DNA of 64,000 nucleotides, taken from positions 496,001-560,000 of the forward strand of contig NZ_JAXIVS010000001.1 of the NCBI RefSeq assembly GCF_034259325.1. Reading direction: 5' to 3'. The position numbers were made by a program, and so were the translations under genes. Position 1 is the first letter of the stretch. Each line of letters starts with the position of its first letter. The DNA is from Hyalangium ruber (GTDB lineage Bacteria > Myxococcota > Myxococcia > Myxococcales > Myxococcaceae). The notes beneath the pieces are model-generated. The model saw nothing but the letters and a program-made list of their open reading frames with translations, was not told the origin of the DNA and did not search any database. This document shows, one piece after another, positions 1-8,677 of the stretch.

Positions 1-355
1 GCGCATCTCCGCCAACACGCCGCTGTCCTTCGATCGCGCTGATCCGCCCTCCAACCAGGACCGCACCATCGGCTTCGTCACCGTGGTGCCGGTGAGCGCC
101 AGCGGCCAGCAGGGACAGCCCACCTACAGTAACGTGCCCACGGCGCCGCTCGACTTCATCAAGCTCGTGGCGTTCCCCGCGGAGTGGAAGGAGAAGACCG
201 TCAGCATCCCCGGCACGGCCTTCCCCGATCCGCAGCAGACGTACCTCGTCACCTTCCAGGCGGTGCGCACGGGCGGCCCCGAGTCCAGCAACCTCTTCCT
301 GGGCAGCGCCATCCTCACGGGCACGGCGGACGTGGGCGTGGTGCGCACGCAGTAG
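1..355 (+). CDS. C-terminal part of a hypothetical protein
   Basis: An open frame enters the window in phase with base 2 and ends at the TAG at 353-355, giving about 117 residues. The tail has no transmembrane segment and alternates short polar and hydrophobic stretches, as in an extracytoplasmic beta-rich domain; it ends in VVRTQ. I recognise no family. The start lies upstream of the window. It is convergent with the histidine kinase gene, with only 10 bp between the two stop codons. Myxobacterial lipoproteins often end this way, but without the N-terminus this is a guess. Confidence 0.6.
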   Translation, partial: RISANTPLSFDRADPPSNQDRTIGFVTVVPVSASGQQGQPTYSNVPTAPLDFIKLVAFPAEWKEKTVSIPGTAFPDPQQTYLVTFQAVRTGGPESSNLFLGSAILTGTADVGVVRTQ

Positions 356-365
356 CCGCGCGTCC

Positions 366-3300
366 TCACTCCTCGGAGCCGAGGGAGGCCGCGCTGGCGG
401 CCACCTCATGCGAGGGGTGGGCGCCCAGCAGGGGGAGCTCGATGGTGAAGGTGCTCCCCCTCCCCGGCTGGCTCTCCACCTGGATGGTGCCTCCCAGGGC
501 CAGGACGATCTGCCGGCTGATGTAGAGCCCCAGGCCCAGCCCTCCGTAGTTGAGGGGGGAGACGGCGCGCTCGAACTTCTCGAAGACCCGCCCCAGCTTC
601 TCGGGCGCGATGCCGATGCCCTCGTCCACCACGCTGAGCAGGGCCCGGCCCTCGCGGCGCTCCACGCGCATCACCACCGGCCTGCCAGGCCCGTACTTGA
701 TGGCATTGGAGAGCAGGTTGGCGACGACCTGCTCGAGGCGCGAACTATCCCAGGCGCCCACCACGGCCTCCGGAGCCTGAACGATGAGGGGGCACTGGGC
801 GCGGCGGGCCTGAGGCTCGAAGCGCCTGGCCACCTCGCGCACGACGGCGGCCAGGTCCAGGGGCTCGAGGCTCAGCGACAGCCGGCCCTCCGTCAGCCTG
901 CCGACGTCGAGCAGATCGTTGATGAGCTCGACGAGCTTGCGGACCTGCGCGGACGAGCTCTCCGCCGCCTTGCGCACCCGCTCGCGGAGCTCCTCGGACG
1001 ACAGCTCGGCCGTGGAGTCCCGCATCAGCGCGTGGAGCCGCATCTGCAGCGGCGTCAGGGGGGTCTTCAGCTCATGGGAGGCCACGGTGAGGAACTCGTC
1101 GCGCAGCCGCACCGCCGCCTGGAGCTGGGCCTGCATCTGCTTGAGCTGGGTCACGTCCTGAAGAACCAGCAGGGCCGTGGCCGGGTGACCATGGGAGGCG
1201 GGAATCATCGTTGAGTCGATGAGGAGGAAGTGGCGCCCCGAGGGCGTCTTCCAGATCACCCCCGCTCCCTGGACGCGCTCTCCCCGCGCGGCGCGAACCC
1301 CCGGCACCTGCTCGAGGGGCATGGGCGTGCCATCCTCGCGCAGCAGCTCGTAGAAGCGGTCGTATTCCTCCGTGGGAACGCCCATGGGGAAGGTGCCTCC
1401 CGCCATCCGGTGGGCGATCTGGTTGGCGAAGAGGACACGGCCCGTCCCCGGCTCCAGCAGCAGCAGCGCGACGGGCATGAAATCGAGGACCGAGCGCAGC
1501 CACTCCTCCTGGCTGGCGAGGTGGTGGGCCCACTCCTCCAGCTTCTGGCGCGTCCGCACCTTGTCGGTCACGTCGATCGCGAAGCTCATGACGGAGTCCA
1601 CATGTCCCTGAGCGTCGCGCAACGGCTGGTAGCGGACGTCGAAGAAGCGCTCCTCCTGCGTCCCTGGGCGGGGGCTGGCCCTGAAGGCGACCTCCGTGGT
1701 GACGATGGGTTCTCCCGTCTCGTAGGCGCGGCGAACCATCTCGGAGAAGGAGTTGGAGCCCGTCGCGGAGAACACCTCTTCCAGCGAACGCCCCAGCAGC
1801 TCCCTGTCATGCGACAAGCGCCTGAAGATGGGATTGACCAGGGTGAAGACCTGCTCCGGACCACTCAGGATGCTGATGGAGGCAGGCGTGCTCATGAGGA
1901 TGTCCTGGAGGCGCGCGCGCTCGGCCTCCACCTCCGCCTCTGCCTGCTTGCGGTCGGTGATGTCGTGGACGTGGGCCACGAAGCCCTGCACTTCTCCGTG
2001 GGCGTCGCGAATGGGCGAATACGTGCATTGCACACAGACCCGCTGTCCGTCCTTCCTCTGGTAGGAGGTGTCGTAGCGAACGGTCTCGCCGTCGAGAGCC
2101 TTGCGGGTCCAGTCCTTCACGGTCACATAGCGCTCCCGGAAGATCTCGCGCACCGTCTTGCCCAGGAGTTGCTCCGGAGGGACACCGAACCACGTCTCGT
2201 GAACCTGATTGCAGAAGAGCACGCGCTCGTCTCGATCGATGTAGCTCACCAGGGCCGGAAGGGCGTCGGTGATGTTGCGCAGCTGCTGCTCGCTCCGGCG
2301 GGCCTCCTCCTTGCTGAACTCCAGCTCCTGCTGGGCGAGGCTCTGCTCCGTCACATCCCGCTGGGTTCCCCACGCACGAACGAGACAGCCCTCCTCCACC
2401 ACCCCGACCAGGCTGCAGAGGAACATCTTCAGCTTGCCGTCACGCCCCTGCTCATTCGAGGCCGCGTTCTCCAACCGGTACCCGCTGCGGATGAAGGCTC
2501 GCAGGAACCCGACGTCCGCCGGGCGGGTGCGGACGAAGACCTGATCCAACCTGCGTCCCACCAGGGCAGAGGGGGAATGGAGGCCATGCATCCTCGCCAT
2601 CGCGGCATTGCCCTCGGCGAGGTAGCCCCTGCGGAGCATGGCTTCGATCTGTTCGTCCTCGGGCAGGTCCACGGCGATGGGCGGGGTCAGCTCCATGCGC
2701 CAGATGCCCTCGGTGCTCTGATTGATGAAGGTACGGTAGTGCTCTTCACTCAGCCGGAGCGCCTGGGTGGTCCTCTGCAGCGACCGCTCGACCTGCTTGC
2801 GGGAGGAGATGTCCTCGGCCACGCCAATCCACTCGAGCACGGAGCCATCGTCATGGAAGACCGGGACACAGCGGACGCTGACGTCGCGGTACAGGGTGCG
2901 ATGGTGCTGAAGCTGGAACTCCCCTTGATAGGGCTCGCGCCGCTGCTGGGCAGCGGTCCACTCGGCCACCACCCGAGGCTTGTCCTCCGGATGGATGGCG
3001 GCGAGCCACCCCTGGCCCCGCTGCTCCGCCTGGGTCTGGCCCGTGAAGGCCTGCCAACTCGAAGCAGGCTCGGTGATTTCCCCCTGGACGTTGAGCGTCC
3101 ATACCGTCTGGGCCGTTGCCTCCACGAGGGAGCGGTAGCGCCGCTCGCTTGCCTTGAGGGCCTCGTCCGCCTGCTTCTGCTCGGTCACATCCGTGATGAC
3201 CGTGCCTATTCCACACAGGGCCCCTGCCCTGTCGTGTATCGGGTAGAAGTTGACGCGCCAGTTGCGGCGAACCCCGGGCGCCTTGGGCATCTCCGCCAGG

Positions 3301-3599
3301 AACTCCAGGTCGACGAGCGGCCGCACCTCCTTCAGGACCTGGCGGTAATGGGATTCCAGCAGGCACCAGAGGTCCGGCATGACCTCCTTCACCTCGCGCC
3401 CCAGGTGAGCCTCGATGGGAATACCGGTGTAGCCCGCCAGGGTCGCGTTGAGGTGAAGGATCCGGAGCCGCGGGTCCACGAAGACCAACCCCATGGGGGC
3501 GAGCGCCGCCATGGTCTTCAGAAACACCCAGGTGGGCGCCTCGGTGTTGTCCTCGATCGCCAGCGATGGGACCGAGGGCTCTAGGGCCTTCTGCGGCAT
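366..3599 (-). CDS. Soluble multi-PAS sensor histidine kinase
   Basis: Predicted sensor kinase of 1,077 residues that autophosphorylates on His and would pass phosphate to an unlinked response regulator. About six PAS domains follow one another (roughly 28-145, 150-270, 285-425, 435-560, 570-690, 705-830). Next come HisKA (about 845-915, His842 within SHELKTPL) and a HATPase domain with N box NLLSNAIKYG, G1 DEGIGI, F box FEKFER and G2 GLGLGL. No transmembrane segment or signal peptide is visible, so it should sense a cytosolic ligand, redox state or partner. The ATG at 3599 is chosen over an in-frame start 84 bp upstream because GAGGAGG lies 9 bp before it. No response regulator is adjacent (orphan kinase), which is common in myxobacteria. 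Confidence 0.9.
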   Translation of the reverse strand: MPQKALEPSVPSLAIEDNTEAPTWVFLKTMAALAPMGLVFVDPRLRILHLNATLAGYTGIPIEAHLGREVKEVMPDLWCLLESHYRQVLKEVRPLVDLEFLAEMPKAPGVRRNWRVNFYPIHDRAGALCGIGTVITDVTEQKQADEALKASERRYRSLVEATAQTVWTLNVQGEITEPASSWQAFTGQTQAEQRGQGWLAAIHPEDKPRVVAEWTAAQQRREPYQGEFQLQHHRTLYRDVSVRCVPVFHDDGSVLEWIGVAEDISSRKQVERSLQRTTQALRLSEEHYRTFINQSTEGIWRMELTPPIAVDLPEDEQIEAMLRRGYLAEGNAAMARMHGLHSPSALVGRRLDQVFVRTRPADVGFLRAFIRSGYRLENAASNEQGRDGKLKMFLCSLVGVVEEGCLVRAWGTQRDVTEQSLAQQELEFSKEEARRSEQQLRNITDALPALVSYIDRDERVLFCNQVHETWFGVPPEQLLGKTVREIFRERYVTVKDWTRKALDGETVRYDTSYQRKDGQRVCVQCTYSPIRDAHGEVQGFVAHVHDITDRKQAEAEVEAERARLQDILMSTPASISILSGPEQVFTLVNPIFRRLSHDRELLGRSLEEVFSATGSNSFSEMVRRAYETGEPIVTTEVAFRASPRPGTQEERFFDVRYQPLRDAQGHVDSVMSFAIDVTDKVRTRQKLEEWAHHLASQEEWLRSVLDFMPVALLLLEPGTGRVLFANQIAHRMAGGTFPMGVPTEEYDRFYELLREDGTPMPLEQVPGVRAARGERVQGAGVIWKTPSGRHFLLIDSTMIPASHGHPATALLVLQDVTQLKQMQAQLQAAVRLRDEFLTVASHELKTPLTPLQMRLHALMRDSTAELSSEELRERVRKAAESSSAQVRKLVELINDLLDVGRLTEGRLSLSLEPLDLAAVVREVARRFEPQARRAQCPLIVQAPEAVVGAWDSSRLEQVVANLLSNAIKYGPGRPVVMRVERREGRALLSVVDEGIGIAPEKLGRVFEKFERAVSPLNYGGLGLGLYISRQIVLALGGTIQVESQPGRGSTFTIELPLLGAHPSHEVAASAASLGSEE

Positions 3600-3690
3600 G
3601 ACCCGGTTCCCTCCTCGTGGAGATCTCCTTGTCAAAGGTTCCAATCGCGACAAGGGGCAGCAACGAGGGGCCGTTGGGGGCAATCGTGCG

Positions 3691-3727
3691 GACGCCCCTC
3701 CGGGAGCGTGCGGGCTGGAGGGGCGTC
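3691..3727 (-). terminator. Hairpin after the 3806-4921 gene
   Basis: A perfect 11-bp inverted repeat (GACGCCCCTCC at 3691-3701 and its complement at 3717-3727) with a 15-nt loop lies about 80 bp past the stop of the minus-strand hypothetical gene. No T-tract follows, so it may be a Rho-assisted terminator or part of the leader of the downstream kinase gene. Confidence 0.45.
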
Positions 3728-3805
3728 ACGGCGAGTGGCTGGCTGACCTCACGCTGGAGGGGCGCGGGCGGCAGGCAGGCGATCGCCAGCAGCCGGGCTC
3801 GGCGC

Positions 3806-4921
3806 CTACCCTGCTTCGATCTCCAGCTCGATCTTCTCCTCGAGCTTGAGGCGCAGCAGGTGGCCCGCGAAACGCTCTGCCTCCTCGCGCGAGAGGATGT
3901 TGCGGAACTCCGAGCCCTCGGCGACCTCGACCTCCATCACCGGCCCGCGCTGCAGCAGCCGGAAGAAGTCCTCGCCGCCTTCCGGGCGGGGCACGAAGAG
4001 TGGCAGGAAGCCCTTGAGGGGCAGCACCTGGCTGGGCGCGCGCACGCGGGCCTCGAGCGCGGTGGCGCTGGGACGAACCTCCGCCTCGGTGACGCCCTCA
4101 TCGGCATAGAGGGGCGCGGGCGGCAGCGAGACGTCCTCGGTGGAGTCATCGAAGAGGAAGCCGTAGCGGGAGGGGATCCGGCCACAGAGCAGGAAACAGA
4201 GCAGCACGGCCTCATCACTGCCCACGCGGGCGATATGGAGGATGGAGCGCGTGGCCCCCACCTTGCGCAGGAGCAGTTGGAGGCTGGGGCGCGAGGCCGA
4301 GAGGTAGCGGCGGACGCGATCGGTCAGGGTGGCGCGAAGCTCTCCGAAGGCCTCCTGATAGAGGGCCTCGGACTCCGCCGCCTTGCGCTCGAGCTCCGCT
4401 CGGGACTGGGAGATGCGCCCCTCGGCCTGGCGCAGGAATCCGTCGGCCGGGGAGGCGGGCACAAGCGCCGTGTCCGTGCTCGGCTTGGGCTCGACGCCGG
4501 CGGCGCGCACGGCGCCGATGAGGAAGGAGCCCTGTTGATCCAGCCGCTCGCGCTCCTCGCGGAAGCGCGACCGGGCGGCGGCATGCTCCAGCTTCAGCTC
4601 CAGCCAGGCCTCGTACGCGGTCTCCAGGGTCTCCAGGGTGCGCATCCGGGCCAGGAGCGCTTGAGGTCCCTGGCTGCCCGGCGTGGTGGGCGCCTCGGTG
4701 ACGGCGGGCAGATCGCGCGGGGTGTCCCGGCGATCACTCTCACCGGCCTGAGGCTGTTCGGATGCCCCCGCCTTCTCGGCGCGTGGGCCCGGAACGGTCC
4801 TCTTGCGTCCGGAGGTGACGACGCCACCCGAGGAAGCCGGGGACTTCTTCGGCGCCCGGGTCTCGGACTTCGACTTGCTCCCCGACCCCGAGCGGCGCTT
4901 CGAGGTCTTGTCCTTGGCCAT
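3806..4921 (-). CDS. Hypothetical protein with basic N-terminus and coiled coil
   Basis: 371 residues, function unknown. The first 45 residues are rich in Lys, Ser and Arg (it starts MAKDKTSKRR), followed by a Pro/Thr-rich stretch to about 85. Two Ala/Glu/Arg-rich helical segments likely to form coiled coils follow (about 90-130 and 160-205), then a mixed alpha/beta region ending in a highly charged helix (LRLKLEEKIELEIEAG). No signal peptide or transmembrane segment is seen. The ATG at 4921 is preferred over an ORF start 261 bp upstream because the longer version would overlap the divergent toxin gene, and the sequence before Met88 is not protein-like. It is divergent from the toxin gene with 70 bp between starts; whether they are functionally linked is unknown. 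Confidence 0.75.
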   Translation of the reverse strand: MAKDKTSKRRSGSGSKSKSETRAPKKSPASSGGVVTSGRKRTVPGPRAEKAGASEQPQAGESDRRDTPRDLPAVTEAPTTPGSQGPQALLARMRTLETLETAYEAWLELKLEHAAARSRFREERERLDQQGSFLIGAVRAAGVEPKPSTDTALVPASPADGFLRQAEGRISQSRAELERKAAESEALYQEAFGELRATLTDRVRRYLSASRPSLQLLLRKVGATRSILHIARVGSDEAVLLCFLLCGRIPSRYGFLFDDSTEDVSLPPAPLYADEGVTEAEVRPSATALEARVRAPSQVLPLKGFLPLFVPRPEGGEDFFRLLQRGPVMEVEVAEGSEFRNILSREEAERFAGHLLRLKLEEKIELEIEAG

Positions 4922-4991
4922 GCCCCGGAGTCTACCCCCGAGACCCCCTGGGTTCTCCAGTGTCGCGCACGCGCCTGCGTAACGTGGCGTC

Positions 4992-6743
4992 ATGACACTG
5001 CGAACGCTTCGACGGATAGCGCTCGTGCTGCTGAGCCTCTGGGGAGCGGGCTGCGCGGGGGGCTCCCGGTACGATGACGGCTGCGGCTTCATCGCGGGCT
5101 GCGGGCAGCTACGGGCCCACCGGAGGCAGATGCGCACGCTCCAGCAGAGGAGGGACGCGCTCACGCTGCCGAACGAAGGCACCTCTGGAGCAAAGACACC
5201 CGGCAGATCCGTGCTGGGGACCTATCTGGAGTTCCTGCGCGAGCGAGAGGAGCAAGTGCAGCGCTCCAAGGTAGCGGAGGAGCCCAGAAGGCGAGAGCGA
5301 CGGGTGCTGTGGGAGATGCAGTTATGGACGCTGCGCCAGAGCGACCGGGAGCTGCGGCGTCGCACGCCGGAAGAGGTGTACCGGGAGTTCAAGGTGGCCC
5401 GGGAGCTTCAGGACCGCCATGAAGCGGAGCGCCAGGCAGCGGTGGATGCGAAGCTGGAGGAGTTCTTCCAGTGGGGTGAGCGACGCTGGGCGGAGGTGGC
5501 CCGAGAGCGAGTGCGGCGGGTGGCTCCCAGGCACCTGCTGACGGAACATCCGCTGCGCACCCAGTCCCAGGACGCGCTCACCGGAGCGGTGTTGGACTGG
5601 GCGTTGACCCACACGAGGGACGAAGACTTCGTGCGTAAGAGTCCCAGCGAGGTAGCGCTCTACCTGCTGGCGCGGCGCGGTGCCCTGGCCACGGCGCTGG
5701 AGCTGGGACGGTATGCCCCGCCGCACCTGGACTACACGCCCCCGGAGGACCACCGACCTCCTCCCGAGGAGCTGGTGGTGGAGTTGCTGTACGGCATGTT
5801 GCCCGTCGTGGGCGAGGTAACGGACGCCGCCGGCCTGCTGGTGGGCTACAGCGTGACGGGCCGCGAGTTGGACGCGAACGAGCGGCTGTTGTGCGCGGTG
5901 GGCGTGCTGGTGCCTTTCGTGCCGGGACGAGCGCTTTCGGGTGGAGGGGAGCTGCTGGAGCGGGCTGCGCTGCTGACGGGCCGGAGCCTGGACGAGGTGC
6001 GGGTGTTGCAGCGGGTGGCCTCCCACCTCAGTCCGGCTGAAGCGGCCCAGGTGGAGACGCTGGTGCGCCAGGCAGCCCGGGGCCAGCGACTGAGCGAGGA
6101 AGACGTGGCCTTCCTGCGGCGGGTGGCGGCGGGGCTGGAGGCTCCCCTGCGTGAAGCCGCGGAGGCATTGCGACGCGGAGGCAAGGTGCCGCTGGTGGGC
6201 TCGCGACTGGGAGAGGCGGGAATCCGCCTGGAGCCGGGCAGCGCCGAGCACATGGCGCAGGCGTGGGTGGACTACCAGTTCCGCCATCCGGACCGGTACC
6301 CCCGCTTCCGCTTCGACATCGACGGGAGCTGGCGCAAGCAGTACGAGACCATCCTCAAGAACAAGGAGAAGGGCACCGCATTCGAGCAGTCGGTACTCCA
6401 GGCCCGAGGGCACGAAAAGAACCGGGCGCTGATGATGCCGCCGCCTGGGGGTACGGAGCGCGGCTTCATCCCGGATGCGGTCTCCAGCAACCCCACCCCT
6501 GGAGAGCTGGTGTGGGGCCAGCCCTATCATTTCATCGAGGTAAAGGGACGTCAGGAGCTGGCGCTCACGGGGAACCTTCAAGCCATGCTCGACTATGTGA
6601 CCGAGCATGGGGGTTCCATCGAACTCTGGATTCGCTCCAAAAAACATCCTGAAAGCTCGACACGATTGACTTCCCCCCTCATCAAGCGATTGCGTGAAAT
6701 GGAAGAACGTGGGCAAGCGACGGTACGTTCCTTCCCTCTCTGA
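4992..6743 (+). CDS. SitA-like lipoprotein polymorphic toxin, PD-(D/E)XK nuclease-type C-terminus
   Basis: 583 residues. A type II signal peptide (MTLRTLRRIALVLLSL) leads to a lipobox-like GAGC with Cys21, so the protein should be lipidated; Gly at -3 is slightly atypical. Residues 25-200 are charged and helical. About 262-310 resembles the pre-toxin TG domain (LLYGMLPVVGEV, then SVTGREL) that precedes toxin domains in polymorphic toxins. The last 120 residues carry FIPDAV (Asp495) and HFIEVKGR (Glu516, Lys518), the D...ExK layout of restriction-endonuclease-fold nucleases. A lipoprotein with a nuclease tail and an adjacent immunity gene is the layout of Myxococcus SitA toxins, which pass between kin by TraA/TraB outer membrane exchange. 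Family and delivery route are inferred; a sitB homologue is not adjacent. Confidence 0.75.
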   Translation: MTLRTLRRIALVLLSLWGAGCAGGSRYDDGCGFIAGCGQLRAHRRQMRTLQQRRDALTLPNEGTSGAKTPGRSVLGTYLEFLREREEQVQRSKVAEEPRRRERRVLWEMQLWTLRQSDRELRRRTPEEVYREFKVARELQDRHEAERQAAVDAKLEEFFQWGERRWAEVARERVRRVAPRHLLTEHPLRTQSQDALTGAVLDWALTHTRDEDFVRKSPSEVALYLLARRGALATALELGRYAPPHLDYTPPEDHRPPPEELVVELLYGMLPVVGEVTDAAGLLVGYSVTGRELDANERLLCAVGVLVPFVPGRALSGGGELLERAALLTGRSLDEVRVLQRVASHLSPAEAAQVETLVRQAARGQRLSEEDVAFLRRVAAGLEAPLREAAEALRRGGKVPLVGSRLGEAGIRLEPGSAEHMAQAWVDYQFRHPDRYPRFRFDIDGSWRKQYETILKNKEKGTAFEQSVLQARGHEKNRALMMPPPGGTERGFIPDAVSSNPTPGELVWGQPYHFIEVKGRQELALTGNLQAMLDYVTEHGGSIELWIRSKKHPESSTRLTSPLIKRLREMEERGQATVRSFPL

Positions 6744-6752
6744 TCAGGCCCG

Positions 6753-7520
6753 ATGAAGCACGTCACGACCTACATCACCTTTCCGCCGGGTGTTCCATCG
6801 GGCGCGGTGGTTCGCGAAATCCTCCAGCGGGCCTTCGAAACGTACCGCTGGTTCCGGCCCATGAAATACGGGCAGGCCTCTCTCGATGGCCGTCTCGATC
6901 CTGACCGCATCGACTTCGACGCGCTCGTGAACCTGTACGAGCGGAAAAGCAATCTCACCGTCACGACCCGCACGGATCGTGACTACCTCATTCTGTATCC
7001 AGCAAAGCCCATCGACCCTCCCTACACAGGCAAGCTCATCTGGGCCACCTCCGCTGCGGAGGCCTCGAAAGCCGCCTGGAGGTCCAACCACCTGCAGCAA
7101 GTCCTCACGCTCATGCGGCTCGTCGGCTCACCCCTGGCGCAGGCCGGACTGGATGCGGACTACGAGCGCAAGAAGTGGCGCCTCGTGCCAGACCCCGATG
7201 GCTTGGCCGCGACAGAGGTCTACACCGTGCGCGACTACAGCGAAGGGCTGGTGGGGCTCACCTGGCGTAACTTCCTCGGTCCTCCCTTCGTTCGCCTCTT
7301 TGGCGAGCGCCTCGCCTCCCTCCCCTCGGAGACCCGGCAGGAGCTCGGAGACGACACCGTCCTGATCCAACCCTACGCGCTGCCCGCTCAGGCCGGCACG
7401 TCCGAAGCCACCGCGCGTGAGCGCCAGCTCATCGCGCACCTGGGCCCCGAGTGCTTCTACGATCACGAGCACCACCGCAAGCCCACCCGGCTCCCGGAAC
7501 TCCCCTCCCCGCCCGCGTAG
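6753..7520 (+). CDS. Probable immunity protein for the upstream toxin
   Basis: 255 residues, starting 9 bp after the toxin stop and therefore co-transcribed. It lacks a signal peptide and membrane segments, as expected for a cytosolic immunity protein that neutralises an incoming nuclease. Recognisable stretches are LTWRNFLGPPFVRLFGERL near 170 and GPECFYDHEHH near 230. I do not recognise the family with confidence. I considered Imm52, often mentioned with REase-type toxins in myxobacteria, but its characteristic N-terminal YWGPR-type motif is not seen here. The function is inferred from position and topology only. In a SitA-type system this would be SitI. Confidence 0.6.
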   Translation: MKHVTTYITFPPGVPSGAVVREILQRAFETYRWFRPMKYGQASLDGRLDPDRIDFDALVNLYERKSNLTVTTRTDRDYLILYPAKPIDPPYTGKLIWATSAAEASKAAWRSNHLQQVLTLMRLVGSPLAQAGLDADYERKKWRLVPDPDGLAATEVYTVRDYSEGLVGLTWRNFLGPPFVRLFGERLASLPSETRQELGDDTVLIQPYALPAQAGTSEATARERQLIAHLGPECFYDHEHHRKPTRLPELPSPPA

Positions 7521-7544
7521 CGCCCTCTCCGCCCCGCAAAGCAA

Positions 7545-7588
7545 CGGGCCTCTGCCCGAGCGCGAAAGCCGCGCCCGAGAGAGGCCCG
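7545..7588. terminator. Bidirectional terminator hairpin between convergent genes
   Basis: A 9-bp perfect stem (CGGGCCTCT at 7545-7553 with its complement at 7580-7588) sits in the 95-bp gap between the convergent immunity gene and the YtxH-like gene. The loop contains further short GC self-complementarity. No T-run is present on either side. Confidence 0.5.
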
Positions 7589-7615
7589 AAGGATGCCGGC
7601 CCGTGGCCCGGCGAA

Positions 7616-7900
7616 TCAGACGTTGCGCGAGACGTTCTCGCTCGTGCGCGAGGTGCCCGCGCCCGTGAGCGCGTCCTGGCCGCCCTGGATGCGGTTGCGC
7701 AGATCATTGCGCAGCTCGTTGCCAGGCTTGGGAGCGAGCATCAGCCCGACGCCCACGCCCAGGAGCACACCCACCGTGAAAGCGCCCAGCGCGGGCAGCA
7801 GCTGGTCGGTGGCGCCCTTACGGGTCTCGAGGCCGATCAGGCTGAGCAGATCGTCCTTGTCCATCTTCTTGAGGTCTCGAATGTCGCGGGTACTGAACAT
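7616..7900 (-). CDS. YtxH-like small membrane protein
   Basis: 94 residues. The first 30 residues are charged (MFSTRDIRDLKKMDKDDLL), followed by one glycine-rich transmembrane segment (about 37-57) and the GLMLAPKPGNELRNDL stretch, close to the YtxH hallmark of a Gly-rich helix followed by APxxGxELR. The tail is hydrophilic. The role of YtxH-like proteins is general stress or envelope related and not defined biochemically. The ATG at 7900 is chosen because the upstream frame overlaps the next gene's coding sequence and is low-complexity shadow. It is the last gene of a run of five small minus-strand membrane-protein genes. Confidence 0.75.
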   Translation of the reverse strand: MFSTRDIRDLKKMDKDDLLSLIGLETRKGATDQLLPALGAFTVGVLLGVGVGLMLAPKPGNELRNDLRNRIQGGQDALTGAGTSRTSENVSRNV

Positions 7901-7950
7901 GCGGAAGGTCTCCGGGTTACGAGGGGAAGTTGTGGTGCGCGTGCGACGGA

Positions 7951-8391
7951 TCAGCTGATGTTGCCAGGACCGCCCGTCCGGGGCGAGGTTCCGATGCCCG
8001 AGGCACCCGTCTGGCCGCCGGCGCCACTCTGGCTGCCGACACCGGCCTGGTAACCCTGGAGCGCCGCCTCGGCCATGCCGACCAGCTCGTCCTTGACAAA
8101 GGGCAGCGCCGCCAGGCGCACGCCGAGCCGGAGGATGCGCGCCGTCAGCGGGGTGAAGAGCCCACCGCCCAGCACGTAGCCCACGCCGAGCGCGGCCGCC
8201 ACCATGCCGTACGGGTGGCGATCCACGCGGCCCTTGATGTCCAGCGTCTGGCCCAGGTCGCTCACCGCGCTGCGCGCGTTGCCCCACAGCTCCGCCGCTT
8301 CCGAGCCGATCTGATCCACGCGCTGGCCGAAGCCGGCGTCCTCGCCGCTGGCCTGCGAGCCGTTGTTCGGAATGCCCTGATAATTCGCCAT
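7951..8391 (-). CDS. Small membrane-associated hypothetical protein
   Basis: 146 residues. A soluble N-terminal helix (about 20-50) precedes one Gly-rich hydrophobic segment (YGMVAAALGVGYVLGGGL, about 61-80) and a second weaker amphipathic segment (about 83-100). The Gly/Ser/Gln-rich tail (about 112-146) looks disordered. I recognise no Pfam family, although the layout resembles other myxobacterial proteins found beside ElaB/YqjD-type genes. It probably sits in the inner membrane. It shares strand and context with the DUF3618 and holin-like genes upstream, so the five probably form one transcription unit. Confidence 0.75.
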   Translation of the reverse strand: MANYQGIPNNGSQASGEDAGFGQRVDQIGSEAAELWGNARSAVSDLGQTLDIKGRVDRHPYGMVAAALGVGYVLGGGLFTPLTARILRLGVRLAALPFVKDELVGMAEAALQGYQAGVGSQSGAGGQTGASGIGTSPRTGGPGNIS

Positions 8392-8421
8392 GGTTGTCTC
8401 TCGTTTGACCGAAGGAAGGGG

Positions 8422-8631
8422 TTAGCGGCGCGCGGCGATCTTGCCGATGAGGAAGCCCACGGCCACGGCGCCGATGAGGCAGGTGCCCGGGTTGGCGCGG
8501 ATGAAGCTCACCGCGCGGCTGTTCAGATCCACCAGGTTGCGCCGCGCCTCCTCAATCTGAGGGACGATACGCTCCTGGATCTCACGCGCCCGGTCCTGGA
8601 TCTGCTGCGGATTCATCTCCATCGAGGCCAT
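8422..8631 (-). CDS. ElaB/YqjD (DUF883)-like tail-anchored protein
   Basis: 69 residues. An amphipathic, charged N-terminal helix (about 6-40, with an EIQERIVPQIEEARR-type pattern) is followed by RANPG and a single C-terminal hydrophobic segment ending GKIAARR. This matches the ElaB/YqjD/DUF883 layout, in which a C-terminal GxxxG-type helix after an ENP/ANP turn anchors the protein in the inner membrane. In enterobacteria such proteins bind stationary-phase ribosomes at the membrane, but that role is not shown here. A good purine-rich ribosome site is not obvious before the ATG at 8631; an internal ATG four codons later is possible. Confidence 0.7.
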   Translation of the reverse strand: MASMEMNPQQIQDRAREIQERIVPQIEEARRNLVDLNSRAVSFIRANPGTCLIGAVAVGFLIGKIAARR

Positions 8632-8677
8632 CTCCTATCGGTTGGGAAATACGTTGGTTGGGTGAAGGAAGGGTCGA

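Noticed and set aside
6753-7520. Assignment of the immunity gene to Imm52
   Set aside because: The characteristic N-terminal motif of Imm52 is not visible; only position supports an immunity role, so no family name is given.
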